Of a DNA stretch of 64,000 nucleotides, positions 23,501-35,749 are shown in pieces. Source of the stretch: Schoenoplectus triqueter (Eukaryota > Streptophyta > Magnoliopsida > Poales > Cyperaceae). The translations under genes and the position numbers were made by a program. Numbering within the stretch: the stretch's first letter is position 1; each line of letters opens with the position of its first letter. The notes below the pieces were generated by a model. It worked only from the letters and a program-made list of their open reading frames with translations, did not search any database and was not told the DNA's origin. The DNA lies in assembly GCA_964058805.1 (NCBI GenBank), contig CAXKVV010000206.1, positions 186,001 to 250,000 of the forward strand, read 5' to 3'.

Positions 23501-24462
23501 TTATAGCGTGCATGCAAATCCATTTTATTTATTTTTGACCGGTGACAATGGTAGGATTAATTTGTTACAGATTAAAATTTTTAAAGACCAAATTGGTCAA
23601 TTAGTCATACTTTAAGAATAAAATGATTATTTTTAACTAATCAATTTTATTTTCTTGATCAATCCATATAATAAAAAGAGTAAAAATCCTTAAGGTATCA
23701 CTTATTTATCAATTGGTTATGAGGGGGCAAAATATATTTACATTTTAAAAATCTATGCGATTTTCTATAAATTTTTTTATAGTTTTTCCTATTTTTCTGT
23801 AGGAAAAGACTATAAGACTTTCACTGGGTTTAATTAAATAGTTGAATATTTATTACCAAAAACTAGGTATTGATACAGAAAAAAAATTATAGCTGAATTT
23901 TTTTAGTTCAAATGTGTAATTTAAAATATTTTCATATTTAAGAATACTACATATTTTTCAATTATATGATTTGAAGTTCAATTCCAAAAAAAATCTAGCA
24001 TGAAATATTAATCGATAACTAACATTTAAATATTTTTTAATTACTAGGTTGTCCCTTCATTTATCTTCTCTTTCCGACGTTTTTCTTTCCTCTCCTCTCC
24101 ACCGCTTGAATAAATAAAAAGGAGAACTAAAAAGAAAATGTACGAAGGATATACATGATTAATACTTTTTTTTTTTTGCAAAAAGTTGAATTTGAATGTG
24201 GATGTACTATAAATACATAGGTTATGCAGCTAGTGGAATCGGTGGGAAGTCGACACATGACGAGTTCTTTTTGTTTTCTCAAAGTGCTTGAACTATTTCC
24301 ACCTTCTAGTGTGAATAAATGAATTAATTAATACCTGAGAGAAAACAATGCAAACATGCAACAATGGATTATCTTATCGGTTTCCTTAATAATAAGGAAT
24401 TCAACCGATCCAACGTGAGCATTATATCGATGTAATATGTATGAAATCTTTTTTTTTTGAGG

Positions 24463-24785
24463 ATTTTTTGACAATGGTTATTTTGACAATGATATTTTTA
24501 AAAATATATAAAAATAAAAATAAGAAACAATTTATAGATATATTTTCAACATATAGATTAATAATATTTTAAATTTTATTGAATGAATTATTAAGACCAT
24601 CAAAATTTTATCTAGTTTACAGCTATTATAATTTAACAGTCTTTGATAAACCATCAAATAATAATTAAATTGCATAAAATTTAAAATTCTATCTATCTAT
24701 AAGTAAAATAATATAATCATATCTATTTTTATTTTTTAATTTATATAGAATATCATTTTCAAAAATATCATAATAATCTATTACC
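24463..24785. mobile_element. MITE of the TTTTGACAATG family, copy 1
   Basis: Ends read TTGACAATGGTTATTTTGAC on the left and an inverse near 24750-24785. The centre has the paired words AGTCTTTGATAAACCATCAA. The same family occurs at 32418-32690 and 40112-41017, with pieces at 17455-17545 and about 30270. No coding sequence. Confidence 0.55.
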
Positions 24786-25528
24786 AAGAATTCCTCCCCC
24801 CAAAAAAAACTCCCATAATCTCAACGTATATTATTTTCATATATCTTTCTCAAACCCTGCGCTAGCTTACGGAGAATTAATACTCATTACCCTTCCTGCT
24901 AGACATGCAGTTAATTAGATATGCATCGATCGAACTTATCTATCGATACAACGCATCAAAGAATTTTGTTCCAGCCTCACTTATCACTTGATGAGCTGCA
25001 ACACAAGATGACAAATCTGTTAATTTGCGGTATATATAGGTTGTCATAGTCGCAAGCAACAAGCCAACAAGTTTGTTTTGTGCACACGCGTAACGTAACA
25101 AACCAATCACGGCGTGTATATCAGTATATGATATATTGGTACGATGGAGTACATTATTCAGGATGATACTATATGAATCATAGCATTGCTCGACATCTCC
25201 ACTGGGCACTGGCCAGCAAATCACTTGACATATAATAGAAAAGTCTAATTATTATATTTTAAATGTTTATAAAAACTTCTTATTAAAATTATAAATTTTC
25301 ACATTAAAAACATTACTTTACACACAGCTGTTCACATATAGTAATTAACTAGGATTTCTATTGAAGAAGGGCTTGAGCCCTCCCTCCATTCACAAAAATG
25401 AAAAGAAAAAAAAACAATCTCCGCTTCCCCTTCTTGAAGCTATAGAAGATAAACCATATTGAAAAATATATATATATATATTTCGAAAAATATAGATGCA
25501 TGCTAAAAACTGGTAGCGGCAATGAGAC
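24786..25528. other. Downstream region of HKT copy B, with one unexplained open frame
   Basis: A minus-strand open frame at 24940-25224 (94 codons) has somewhat higher GC than its surroundings. It encodes a segment with spaced cysteines (EQCYDSY, LRYACAQN, LSSCVAAH). I considered an invertase/pectin methylesterase inhibitor fragment but the match is too poor to call. The rest is AT-rich and probably contains the 3' UTR of HKT copy B. Confidence 0.3.
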
Positions 25529-28500
25529 CTACTTGCTGCAACTCAATTTCCATGCATTTCCTTCTCTGTTGATGTATCTCTTTAGCCTTCCGAAAAACAT
25601 TACAATTATGAGTACCATCTTTCCTGAATTGCTCCATCGTCCCACAAAACCAGTCCATAAATCCTGACAGGCACTGTCTGTTGTGAGCCGTCTGCTACAA
25701 CTATAGCCAATGGAGAACCCCACATTTCCATATGCGCTACAGTTAAAATTAAAATCATACAGCATATTAGACTTACATGTCAAGAGAAAATAAATAAAAA
25801 AATCTGTATTTTAAGATTTTTATTTGTCTGTCTTAGTGCATTTTTATCCCTATTCTTTTTTTTATTGGAGTAAAAAAAAAGACGGGAAGAGCTGTTACCT
25901 AGCTGATCAACAAACTTAAAAAAAAAAATCAATGCTTATTATAATATAAAATTTGTAATGAGTACCTAACTACTTCAAAAACTATACTGAAGACATTGAA
26001 ATTGAGAGGATCTTCTGAGAGCTTATCCCTTTCGGTGATGCAAATAATCATAATAAACATGACCAAAAATGAGAGTTGTGAAAAACCAGCACTTCTAAAG
26101 AAGCTCATGCTTTTTGGCACAGAATATTCATCTCTTGTATTATTTCTCTCATCTTTGAGCGGCATAAATGTAGTGCAAGTCGGAAGATACCTAAAAAAAA
26201 TAAACAATGTATAAAAAAATATGAAACAAAATGTAGAATTTCTTTAGAATATCTCTAGCCTTTCAAGGATCGTAAATTCATATTCATGTAGTATATCAGA
26301 CCCAGTAAGTAGTTATGGCCCGTTTTGTCAGCTCGTTATTTCCTTTCAATTCCCTTCTACTTTTCCCTCTTTTGGGGCTTCTCTGCTTCGCTTTCGCCTG
26401 AGTCGCCTCTCATGTCAAGCGCTCCGTACAGCTGCGTTTCCACCTCTCCTTCGACGCCTGCGGCCAGAGGTTCCTCTCTGTCAGTCCACCTCTCCACTGA
26501 GGTACGTACAAGCATAGGCACTACAGGCCCTATGGCAAATTTGTAAGGTACCAGAAAAGCTAGAGCGATTCTGCTACGGATCAAATGTTTTGACAGCTAC
26601 TGTATTTAGATGAATCATAACCGTTAATCTCATTTTTTCTTTTCTTTTGTAATACCAAATTTGATCCATATCAGAATTAGCCAAAAAGAACTTTCTATTA
26701 TGTTGGGCAATTAGTTTGTCTACCGGTTATGCGATCCTCACCTCTATTAACCAATGAATTGACGTTCTTTGTAATTTACAAATGTAAGATAATTTTGGAT
26801 TTTGTAACTGATTAATAAGATCATTTTGGATTTTCTGACTGATTAGTGCTATATCCCGCAGTTGAAATAAGTAATGTTCTGCATCCTCGACCAAACCATC
26901 TGAATTGTGATAGTGATATACATGGGCGGACTCAGGATTTTAGTTAGAGGTAATTATCGGATTATAATAGTTTATCGGGTTTGAATTCATTAACTAATTG
27001 AGTACTAAATAAAAATATTAATAATTTAATATATATTATTATCTAACAAAAAATATTAAAATAATATTATGTTACATATTAAAAAAATAACAAAATAAAA
27101 CTCAAAGTAATAAATAATTAAGTTTATAATGGAAGTTTTCCACTACATAATTTTATATTTTAAAATTTTTGCATAATTATTTCATTATGCACGATATTAA
27201 ATATTTTTTCTCAATCAAAATAATCAAACAATTTAGGAGGACAAAAAAAAAATTCAAAGGAGACAAAAAATATTATCTAAAAACACTATTTTTCAAAATT
27301 CAGAAGAGGACAACTGTCCCCCGGCTCCACCTCCATCCGCGCCTGGTGATATAATGGATCTCATGGACCGAAAGTTATATCACCAGTGGTGTATAGAGTT
27401 TCTTTTTCTTTTTCTTTAATTTCAGCTTCCGTGAATATTATCCCTTCATTTAAATTTCATGGACGACATTTGACAAGTTCTAATTTTAAGACAAGGAAAA
27501 CTGTAGTTAACATATTATTCAGTTTTTTAGTAGGTTTCATTGTGAAAATAGAAAACAAAAAAATTGTAATTCTGTGAAGGAATTATATCTTTTTTTGCTA
27601 CTCTGTGTTTGTAAATTTGTTTTAAAGCAGAAATGAAGGTAATACCAAGTAATGCAAATAACCTTCAAATTAAGGATCAATTTGAAAACTCAAAGCAGCA
27701 ACTACATTCTAGTCTCTAACAAGTGATCAATAACTACAGTGCATATTTGATCTAAGGGAATTTTAATGGAGATCAAGAAAAACTCACATCATGAACACAA
27801 AGAGAACCAAAATGGCTGGAGTTATTTTTGACAAATCCACAGTGGATTCACCAGTGTGCCTCGAGTTGACTGACAAAAACAAATAATTGACCACCTTCTG
27901 ATACACAGTCAACCCTTCTGTAACTTCATTCCTCCATTCCATTGCAAACATTGCCATAACTTGAACTACCAAAAAACCTAGAACAGTCAACACCAGCATG
28001 AGAGAATGCAACCGAGAGAACAAGTGATCATAACCCATCTGTGCCTCCTCTCTCAAAATGTACTCAAACTCATTCCTTTTTGTCATCCTTTTTAGAAACC
28101 ACAAAACAGTTCTTAGAGCTGGGGAGTACATTGTACCACCTAATAAACACTGTGGTACAATTATGACCAATAAACCTAGGTTTTTCTTGAACACAATCAT
28201 GTTCTCATTTGTTGGTACAAAACCACAATTGGAGAAGGAAGATACTGCGGTAAAAATGGAAAATGTCAAAATGCTTAGACCTTTTACTTTAAGAACTTTT
28301 CTTGCATCTGAAACCAAGTACATATAGGTGATTATCGCTGTAGCCCCCACAATATGTATCACTATAAGATAACCAATCACGACATATGACAAATAAAGTA
28401 GTGTAGTGTATTTCATATCCACACTCCTCTCTGGGATATCAATACTATCAGAATCCACTGTTATAGTTACTGTACTGGGCTCGAGCTCAATTTCCCCTGA

Positions 28501-29049
28501 GTGCACGGATTTAACTTGGTTCTGCTTCACCACATTACTGTATTTGGAAGCTAACCTCTGGAACTGGAGGCCAAGTAAAGAGGTGAAAACCTCCCCACCT
28601 ACTAGCATAAGAATGGTCAGAACTATGAGTTGTGAGTTAGAAAAAACCTCCATTTCAACAGTAGACATGCTGGACAGTGTGGCGGCTGATACTGCAGTGA
28701 AGAACATGTCAATACCCTTTTGTGCCTTTTGGGGATTCCTTATTCTCAGTGCTCTCAATACCATGAATCCAGTGAAGGAGGTAACTAGCAAGTAGATAAG
28801 TAGGTTGCAAAGTGGGTTTACGTGAAAAAGAAAGAAAGGATAAATTAAGGCAAATTTGGTCTCGAGACGTTTCTTAAATCCGGTGACACGTTCCTTCATG
28901 CGGTGTATGTATTGGTGATAGTGAATGGTATATGGCAATCCGAGAGGTGGTGCGGAAGCCAGGACAGGTGACCAAGGTACTTGACCAAGAAGCATCACAG
29001 CCTGATGTAGATAGTACGAGAAAGGGGAAACCATCCTAAATGTTGCCAT
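25529..29049 (-). CDS. HKT1: HKT1-type Na+ transporter, copy B
   Basis: Three coding exons: 27788-29049, 25966-26190 and 25529-25736. Introns of 1597 and 229 bp are GT-AG, total 1695 bp, 564 aa. Exon 2 (225 bp) and exon 3 (208 bp) have exactly the lengths of copy A, with the same phases. Pore A reads SAATLSSMSTVEMEVFSNSQ (serine near residue 127), pore B SNCGF, pore C SRHTGES and pore D SAYGNVGFSIGYSC: the S-G-G-G filter of subfamily 1, implying Na+ selectivity. The N-terminus is about 30 residues longer than in copy A; a second ATG at codon 6 is an alternative start. Copy B lacks the 37-residue duplication. Intron 1 has gained at least two small transposons. A TATA-like tract lies about 55 bp upstream of the ATG. 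The gene is head-to-tail with copy A, so they arose by tandem duplication. Transport is inferred from the family. Confidence 0.95.
26325..26558. other. GC-richer insert in intron 1 of HKT copy B
   Basis: About 230 bp that is clearly richer in G and C than the intron around it, with words such as gcttcgctttcgcctgagtc and gacgcctgcggccagagg. Open frames exist on both strands but match no family I know. It may be captured gene sequence or part of a transposon. Confidence 0.4.
26559..26682. mobile_element. Small MITE in intron 1 of HKT copy B
   Basis: The left end GCTAGAGCGATTCTGCTACG continues GATCAAAT. Read inwards, the right end is GGCTAATTCTGATATGGATC continuing AAAT. The two ends form an imperfect inverted repeat of about 27 bp around a 70-bp AT-rich core. 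Boundaries are approximate; no target duplication was established. Confidence 0.6.
26921..27345. mobile_element. Non-autonomous hAT element in intron 1 of HKT copy B
   Basis: Flanked by the exact 8-bp repeat GTGATATA at 26913-26920 and 27346-27353. The ends read CATGGGCGGACTCAGG and, inwards from the right, CAGGCGCGGATGGAGG, matching at 11 of 16 positions. Its 425 bp are AT-rich and non-coding. The GGCGGAxxxAGGATTTT start is a familiar plant non-autonomous end. Copy A lacks it, so it inserted after the HKT duplication or was lost from copy A. A 12-bp hairpin (CTGGTGATATAA / TTATATCACCAG, 27343-27386) overlaps the right duplication. Confidence 0.8.
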
Positions 29050-29101
29050 TGGAGATGGAGTTATTCTTAATTTGGTTTAATTCAATCATGCACAACCTCA
29101 A

Positions 29102-29111
29102 GTATATATAA
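29102..29111 (-). promoter_or_regulatory. TATA-like tract upstream of HKT copy B
   Basis: TTATATATAC on the minus strand, about 55 bp before the ATG at 29049. This spacing fits a TATA box only if the leader is very short (about 25 bases), so it is a candidate rather than a firm call. Confidence 0.4.
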
Positions 29112-32100
29112 ATGCATGGACCTGCACGCATGGTGCGGATGGGTAAAAAGTTTTGGGGGCTCCGTGTTTTATTTGTAGGGATGTGCAAACGAATCAGTTT
29201 AAATTTTAATTTTAATCAAACTGTTATATTTTAGTTTATTTATTCAGAGAGTATATATTTTTTAAATCGGATAAACAGAATAGATCAAAACTTACTGAAT
29301 AAATTTTAATTGATATTAATAATGATCGCATCGAGAACAATTCAAATATTTCCATTTTGAATTTTTTTTTAGCCCCCAGTACTTCTAATGTTTGTCTGAC
29401 ATCAAAATTCATATTCTAAATGTTTGTCAATATGTTATATTTTTTCTAAATGCATGCACTTACAACAATTCATGTTGGATTCAGGCACTCAGACGACTGA
29501 AAAGGATAAAAAAAATGAAAATAAGTACATAATAGAAGCAATTATGCTCGGATGTGATGAACACGCATTCAAATTGCACAAAAAAAATATAACAATTCAA
29601 GTTAATGATTGTTTATAGAATATCAAATGGCATTTTTTTTATGAAAGTAGGCGAACCTATTTTGGTATTTTATAAAAGAGAAAATTAGCGTCTAGTACAT
29701 GATTATGGCATTTAAATTGTATGATATTTTAAACATCCACCAAAATTTAATGGTCTTTTAATGAAATACTAGTATATTATCCTTGTTTTATTACGCGTAT
29801 TTTCTATATTGTAATCTTTTATATCAAAATTTATAAAGGTCATCTTATTCATATATAAAATATAGTAACAAACAAAGTAAAAAGCAAATACAATTAATCA
29901 AATATTTTTATACAGTACTCATAGATTTCCTAAAAAATGTATAATTATATTTTAAATTTGGTAAAAGTTTTTCAACAAATGATATCTTTTAGCAAAGAGA
30001 TATCAATTGTATAACTTTTAATATATCGAATGTATTATGAATTTAATAAAATTTTTAATATTTTTATTATAATATATTATGTTACAAAAAAAATTCTAAT
30101 ATATTTAACGACTCATGTTCTTATAAAAATTTAATTCATGAATTTTAGTAAATATTGACCATTACAGGATCATTATACACTTAATAAGGAGTAGAAATAT
30201 CTAAAAATGTTATTCTACCACAATGGTCTTCTCATGAATATATATACTTTAAGTTTTTTTTTCAAATTTGTTTAGAAAATTATTGTCAAAATTGTCAGGT
30301 TAACTATTATTAAAGAATCTCTGCCTTAAATTAGTGGAGCCTAGTTGTACATTTTTTTAGGTAGCAGGCGAACGGCCCCTTCTATGTAATTATATTAAAT
30401 AAAATTAAAAAAAAGAGTTACAAGATTAGATGGCTGTTAAAATGCTAAGTTACATTGAGTGGCACTAATAACCCTAACAATGCTTATCCCACATCTCTGA
30501 ATATGGGAGAGTTTCTCTCTAACTAAAGATTTTGAATGAAATATTTTTAAAAACCAACAAAATTGTTTTCAGTCTACATAAATTTGTTAGGTTATGAAAG
30601 GATGTAAATCACAATATTTTTCAAGACGTATATTTAAATTTTTAATTCAAAGCAAACATATTGATAAAAATAAATTTGAGCTTTGTAGAAATCAAGATAT
30701 TGATAGCAAACATATGTTTAAAATAACTATCTGTTGTCACATAAAAATATTCGTAGTGTTTTATAGAAATCTAGGAGAATAATGTGACGATGTGGCATTT
30801 ATTTCTCTGGTTACTACGACGATGTAACAGAACTGACTCTATAATATAATTGAAAAAAAATTATACTGATATCGTATCAGACCATCAAAATTCCTGATTT
30901 AGTTGGTTTATGTAAGACCATCAAAATAATCAACTCACTCCAGTGGGAGCAATGATTTCGATCTAAATATCACATTGACAAATAGAACATATATTTTAAT
31001 TACTAATTTGGGCGTTATTTTTGCTAATATTTTTTTTCTCATGTTCTTCTAAAAAGGTGCCACTTTTTTCTGAGAAATAATGATGCATGTTAATTTGTGT
31101 TTTTTCTTCTGTGACTGGTTGGATAGTCAGATTGCTAATAAAATGCTTTTTAATTCCGTGGGGAGTCAAGTCTTCTCTTTTGTACATTATTATTTTGGAA
31201 AAAAGAATCCACTTATTTGTGCCAAAATGAATGTCGGATACTGTTTGGGACTTGGGAGGAAAACAAAACGGCAAAACCTATTCTCATTATCACCTGATCT
31301 AAAGACAATTTTATCAAATTATCTTGCTTGGTGAATGTGAATCTGTGGCCAATTTATTCCTTCACTTCGAATTATTGTAAGCATAATTATGAAAAACGTA
31401 TTGCTCACTTGCTAATTGACTTGCAGTGCGATCCATTATGATTAGAGATTTGAATTTGTGTGGGGAGAATGCACATCGTCCCAATCTTTACTTGAATTGA
31501 ATCTAAATTATTGATCAAAGATGATAAATACATTTAGTTACATATTATACTTGATTATCTCCATTCTCCACCTTATTTGGTGGTTTTCTACTTGGTTTCC
31601 ACCACACGAGCACACTTGCGTTGGACCCAGAAACTCTATTATTAAACTAGTTGATACTGATATGAAAGTGACATCATTCTCAGTTCAACCTTGCCCAAAA
31701 TAAAAATGAATAACAAAAATCTGCAATCCCATTAAGGCTTAACTTAAATAACTCGCAATAATTGAATGCATAGTACAAGTTCACATGGTATAACATCATT
31801 CTCGGAAGAATACTTTTTTGCATAATTTCATTTTGTGCCAACATCATCATACTATTTTATTTCATCCTTCTGTATGTGAGTCGGGGCATTTATCAGAATG
31901 AAAGCTGCTGTAGTCGTCCTATACAGCTAATTAGGACATTTTGAATTAACGCTTGACACCACTTTTTTTCTTTTTCATCGGTTGAAAATCAAAAGTTGTT
32001 GTTATAAAATGTATTGAAGATATAATGTAATGTATAGTATGGAGATGAATAGAATTGTGTAGATGTTAGGTAGAAGATGTAGTGTGATGTATAATATGAG

Positions 32101-32417
32101 AGATGCTTAGTAACTAGAATTAGTTAGTTAGACTTAAACAATTAGTATATAAACAGATTCATGCTATTGTAATCAATGTACCACTAGAATTAGTTAGACG
32201 ATTTATAGACTTATAACCATTATAATTAATGTACCAAAAGATAATAAAAATAATTACACTTTTGTTATCATTCTCTCTCTCTTCCCCTCTTTCCTAATCC
32301 TATTAGTTATATTATATACTTAACACGATGGAGAATTGTAGTAAAACTACTCTGATGACCTTTTTAATTTTTTGAAATAGCCATGAGATGTCAGCAACCT
32401 CAGACCTAGGGAGGGAT
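29112..32417. other. Intergenic DNA upstream of HKT copy B
   Basis: About 29170-29350 begins TAGGGATGTGCAAACGAATC and then AT-rich words like those at 16310-16740, so it looks like a truncated hAT-like unit. About 30270-30310 has a piece of the TTTTGACAATG MITE family. At 31328-31375 a short CESVANLFLHFE-like translation recalls the zf-RVT domain of a LINE, but it is too short to call. No gene recognised. Confidence 0.4.
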
Positions 32418-32690
32418 CACTTGACAATAACTGTTTTAAAAATTTTGACATTGAAACTTTAAATAAAATTAAAAAAATCTAAAAAAAATAGAAAAATAAG
32501 ATTATACTTATATATTTGAACTTGTAGATTGATAATGTTTTAAATTTCATACAATTTCATTTCCGTTTAGTAGTCCATCAAAGACTCAAATTAAAATCAT
32601 TATAAATTGTATAAAATTTTGATGATATCAATCAAATGATAATGAAATTGTATATTTGATGGTCTTTCATGTTATTCCATATCAGAGTGC
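32418..32690. mobile_element. MITE of the TTTTGACAATG family, copy 2
   Basis: Starts near CTTGACAATAACTGTTTTAA and has the family core words AGTCCATCAAAGACTC and AATGATAATGAAATTGTATA. The right end is poorly defined. It resembles the copies at 24463 and 40112. Confidence 0.5.
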
Positions 32691-33029
32691 AAATATAATT
32701 AACCCATATTTGGAACCTTAAGAAATAATATCAAGAAGCACTATTTTATAAATCTTGTGGATCATACAAATTCTTGAATGGATTAATCTCAAGTTCTATT
32801 ACAAACGAACAAGCATTGAATAAATGGAACTTTATACAAACACACTACAATAAGCCAGTGGCTTCATGAAGGATTAAATCCTCCCAAGAAAACTTGAAAA
32901 TATTTATTTTGTGATTTTAATCCTTCAAAAGGAGTAAATGCTGAACTCCTTATGAGAAGCATCTAGATGACAGAGGTGGACAAACAGGTACACGACTGTT
33001 CAAGCTACTGGTAAAAGTTCATCCAGTTG

Positions 33030-33315
33030 CTATATTTCAAAGAAAACGATTCGAGCTGAGCCATCAGGTTTACAAACCAAAACACGCTTATCATGAGGGA
33101 TTTGAGAGACCAGTTCACGTTGTTCTTTTTCGTACTCTGTTGTCACATATTCTACTGCCTCGTCAGCATGATCAGCAGCCACAAGTGCAAGACAGCAACC
33201 CCTAAATCCAGCCCCGCTAAAGCGGGCCCCATAAACACCTGGGGGCCTTTAACAGGATCTCATAGAGCTGTATCATGTCCTTGCTTCCTGGATTGCATTC
33301 AAAAATTGATAGACA
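33030..33315 (-). pseudogene. Galacturonokinase 3' exon relic, frameshifted
   Basis: On the minus strand the sequence reads ECNPGSKDMIQLYEILLKAP, then, after one extra C in a run of five (about 33240-33244), GVYGARFSGAGFRGCCLALV, VEYVTTEYEKEQRELVSQIP, RVLVCKPDGSARIVFFEI and a stop at 33030-33032. The GARFSGAGFRGCC motif is the third GHMP-kinase motif, here in the form found in plant galacturonokinase, which phosphorylates galacturonic acid released from pectin. Only the C-terminal part is here; no other exon of the gene was found upstream to about 34.5 kb. With the one-base insertion and missing body this is a pseudogene fragment, though remarkably little else has decayed, so it is young or the insertion is a sequencing error in a homopolymer. 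Confidence 0.8.
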
Positions 33316-34491
33316 TTGGATTTGGTCTTTAAATCGTTAGGCCCAATTTTGATTTAAACTTGGTTTCAAGCCTGCAAACTATGCTATTAATGAGCACATA
33401 AAGTCATCATTTTGAAGGGAAGGTTACTGCATTTGCAAGGTCTAATTTTGAAAAAAAAAAAAGATGCCATCCCAGTCAAGGTTTAATTTTGTTTCAGATT
33501 GGCTTTCAGAATTTGGGGTGGTACAGCATTATAGCATCTTATCAATACAATTTCTTTTCTTTAGAAGTTAGAAATGTTCATCATTTTCGCCTTATAGTAA
33601 ATTAAATCAGAGGGGGGGCTTGTATTTTATGGTTGAATGCTGTGATAAAGAAGCAATTTGGGAGAGACGATCATAACCAGTTGTGTATATTTATTCAACT
33701 TGTTTCCTTTTGTCATTTAACTAAAATCGAAGAAAAAGAGTCGAACATAGAACTTTTAAATTCAGCACAACATATTATATGCACTCTTGTACCAGAATGT
33801 ACTACGTAACATCGTGCTGAACAATGAAGCTAATAAGCACATTATGAAATCGAAACTGAAATGATATAATAAAACAAAATGCAATTTAAATTGACAATCC
33901 GCTTGGAAGGGACATAATTGGAACGAAATTAATTCTTGAAAACAGATATGCATACATTGTAAAGCTATTACAAAGTAAATGAAAAGGATAAGACTAGACA
34001 ATATCAATAAAGCTGCACGCCAAATTTCTCACAAATAATCATAAAAAAAGAACACCAATTAACCATAATAGTAGTTCCACATACAATATATTGTTTTTCG
34101 CCAACTATTTTATCATCTAAGCGTGTTGTTTTCTAACAATTTGCTCCAAAAAAAGAGTCAAAAATTTAGTCTCTTCTACAGTATTCCGATTTCGAGCATA
34201 TAAAAATTTCTTTCAAATTGACTAAAAATAAAACATATTTATAATTTAATTTTTTTAATCTGAAAAATATTTCAAAATTGCAGTTAAACGTTCTAATGCT
34301 AGCTGTACCCCTTAATATTTAACATTCTATTTCACATTGTAGGTTTGGGGTGAAAAATTGAAAATCAGGCTCGTCTCTAGTATATACATCTAAACATCAA
34401 ATCAAAGGAGATCATGGTCCGGATTAAATTTGTTGTTACTGCGCGATGAATCACGTTACAGGAGATGTAATCAATTTAATATGGACAGCGG
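33316..34491. other. Intergenic DNA
   Basis: AT-rich. I looked for further galacturonokinase exons on the minus strand and saw none. No RNA gene or clear element. Confidence 0.4.
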
Positions 34492-35075
34492 TAGAGTGTA
34501 AAATAACCGTCCAGGTCAGACCCGACTCGTGGCCGCGACCCACCGCGATCCGATCCGTGCTCAAATCCATCAGATCCGTAATCCGTTACAACCAGCGAGT
34601 CTAGCACAGACGCGGGCAAAAATTTTGAAAAAAAATCCATGCTAGACCCGACCCGCCCCGACCCGACCCGCCCAACCCGTGATAACCCGTCCCGACCCGA
34701 AAAACCCGTGCAAACCCGACCTAATACCCGGTAACTCGGGAAATTCAAAAAATACAGGAAAATTTAATTATTTTTTTTGTCAAAATATATTATAATTATA
34801 TATTTTTAATATTCTTAATAATTATTTTTGAATTTTTCGGATTTTTTTTAGAATTTATTTGAATTTTATAGGGTTATTTTTGAATTTTGAAAAAAAACCC
34901 GCCAACCCGTCTCATTTCCGACCCAACGGGTCTAGGACGGGTCGCGGCCAAACCCCCCAAAATGAACCTGTCCTAACTCGTCCCGTGAAAACCCGTTGAC
35001 TCGTCCCGACCCGTCCCGCCAAAACTCGCCGACCCGTACAAACCATATCCGCCCCGTCTCGTTTTTAATACACTA
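34492..35075. mobile_element. Non-autonomous hAT-like element with GGGTCGGG/CCCGACCC arrays
   Basis: Flanked by GACAGCGG (34484-34491) and GACAGCAG (35076-35083), an 8-bp duplication with one mismatch. The ends read TAGAGTGTAAAATAACCG and, inwards from the right, TAGTGTATTAAAAACGAG. Both subterminal parts (34500-34735 and 34900-35060) are dense arrays of ACCCGTCCCGACCCG-like words around an AT-rich centre. No coding sequence. Confidence 0.78.
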
Positions 35076-35749
35076 GACAGCAGGACGCATTAAAACCACC
35101 AAAGACATAAATAAATGGGAAGAGATTAAATTATCATTATTATTATTGATGTCACATCGATATCATTAGAATTAAATATTAAATAATTATTATTTAAATT
35201 TTTAAATAATAAAACTAATTAAAAATTATTTTATTTATGAATATCATCTTATATATGTATACAAAAATTTATATCATTTCAATATTATTTATATATACAT
35301 CAACCATTAGTAAAATAAAGGACTAAATTTTACAATTTAGACTTGTTACTTGTTGGTTTTTCAAATGAAGTTAACTTTTTTCTCATATATATATAATACA
35401 TCCAAGACTCATATTTTTAAATTTATATATAAATAAATAAATACATACTGTAAACACCAATAATAATGACTTCTCTAAATTAATATACAAGTATATAAAA
35501 CATGAAAACCAAATAATATCGACCAAAATGAAAAGGGATAAGAAATTTGTATTCCAACAAAAATTTAAAATAGTCATGCGATATTTAGTCTTGTACTATT
35601 TAGTTGAAATAAATTAAATATAAATCGCAAAGAGTGTCCAGACTTAATTCGATCGCCCAAAACGCCAATTTCCCATGAAGGCATGAACAGAGGTCCTGCT
35701 GGCCGGCTATTTGATATTTTCTCTTACACTTTTATGAGTTACTGGTGAG
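35076..35749. other. AT-rich intergenic DNA
   Basis: No gene or defined element seen. A short AT-rich stretch around 35380-35470 resembles 45440-45485 (aaatttatatataaataaataaatacat), so both may derive from one repeat. Confidence 0.4.

Noticed and set aside
24940..25224. Minus-strand open frame with spaced cysteines, possible inhibitor-domain protein
   Set aside because: The spacing and surrounding residues do not match the invertase/pectin methylesterase inhibitor family well enough; left as unexplained.
31080..31380. LINE-like CESVANLFLHFE translation
   Set aside because: Too short and isolated to call a LINE fragment.
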